The notes beneath the pieces are model-generated. The model was not told the origin of the DNA. It ran no database searches and worked only from the letters and a program-made list of their open reading frames with translations. A program made the translations under genes and the position numbers. A stretch of DNA of 6,496 nt, taken from an uncultured Lachnospiraceae bacterium. GTDB taxonomy: Bacteria > Bacillota > Clostridia > Lachnospirales > Lachnospiraceae. Each line of letters opens with the position of its first letter. The first letter of the stretch is position 1. The DNA is taken from the NCBI GenBank assembly GCA_948441955.1, contig CAOJQZ010000102.1, positions 1-6,496 on the forward strand. Reading direction: 5' to 3'. Of this stretch, positions 6,223 to 6,496 are shown piece after piece.

Positions 6223-6496
6223 ATGTCTGAATTATTGGAGGTTAGGAATCTGTCAGTCAGTTTTTATACTCCGGAAGGGGAAGTACAGGCTGTACGGGAC
6301 GTAAGCTTTTCGCTGAAGGCCGGGGAAGTACTGGCTGTAGTGGGAGAATCCGGATGCGGGAAAAGTGTGATGTGTAAAAGTATTATGAAGCTCTTGCCGT
6401 CCTCAGCAAGGATAAAAGCAGGCAGTATCTGTATAAATGGCACGGATATTGCGGAATACCGGGAAAGAGACATGTATAAACTCCGGGGGAAGCTTT
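6223..6496 (+). CDS. ABC importer ATP-binding protein, OppD/DppD type (N-terminal part, cut by window edge)
   Basis: The first 91 codons of an ATPase continue past the right edge. It begins LLEVRNLSVSF (4-14), with YTPEGEVQAVRDVSFSLKAGE (15-35) placing the A-loop aromatic region and then the Walker A motif GESGCGKSV (41-49). This is the classic start of the OppD/DppD/NikD family, which energises import of peptides or nickel at the inner face of the membrane. Walker B, the signature motif and the C-terminal oligopeptide-type extension lie outside the window. The start ATG is preceded by GGGGGAAGGG (6211-6220). With the solute-binding gene 18 bases upstream and no terminator between, they are very likely co-transcribed. 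Permease genes are expected further downstream. Confidence 0.92.
   Translation, partial: MSELLEVRNLSVSFYTPEGEVQAVRDVSFSLKAGEVLAVVGESGCGKSVMCKSIMKLLPSSARIKAGSICINGTDIAEYRERDMYKLRGKL

Overview
The window looks like chromosomal DNA from a Gram-positive anaerobe of the Clostridia, most likely Lachnospiraceae or a close relative. This rests on the moderate GC content, the strong AGGAGG-type ribosome binding sites, a lipoprotein-type solute-binding protein, and the sequence style of the MATE, TcdA and RarA proteins. It is an inference from protein character, not a database match. No mobile element, CRISPR array, tRNA or rRNA was found.

Layout. (1) Positions 1-1376, minus strand: a MATE-family multidrug/cation antiporter, 458 codons visible, with its extreme C-terminus beyond the left edge. 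(2) Positions 1377-1509: a divergent intergenic region with a MATE promoter on the minus strand. An 11-bp palindrome overlaps its -35 box. (3) Positions 1510-4293, plus strand: three tightly spaced genes (gaps of 5 and 4 bases), probably one operon. They encode a membrane-anchored NodB-type polysaccharide deacetylase, the tRNA-modifying enzyme TcdA, and the replication-associated AAA+ ATPase RarA. (4) Positions 4294-4635: a 342-base gene-free stretch. Its first part holds nothing convincing. The second part holds a good sigma-A-type promoter (4414-4442) and a structured leader of about 187 bases that contains an intrinsic terminator (4564-4602) just before the next gene. (5) Positions 4636-6496, plus strand: the start of an Opp/Dpp/Nik-type ABC importer operon, with a lipoprotein solute-binding protein (family SBP_bac_5) followed by the N-terminal part of an OppD/DppD-type ATPase cut by the right edge.

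The most interesting element is the leader before the importer. An upstream segment can pair with the 5' arm of the terminator, so terminator and antiterminator appear mutually exclusive. The region before that contains three GGCAG blocks and small hairpins. This is the layout of a riboswitch or another attenuation system controlling uptake. A metal (Ni/Co) sensing riboswitch is one candidate because SBP_bac_5 importers include nickel transporters, but the ligand and the class cannot be fixed from the sequence alone.
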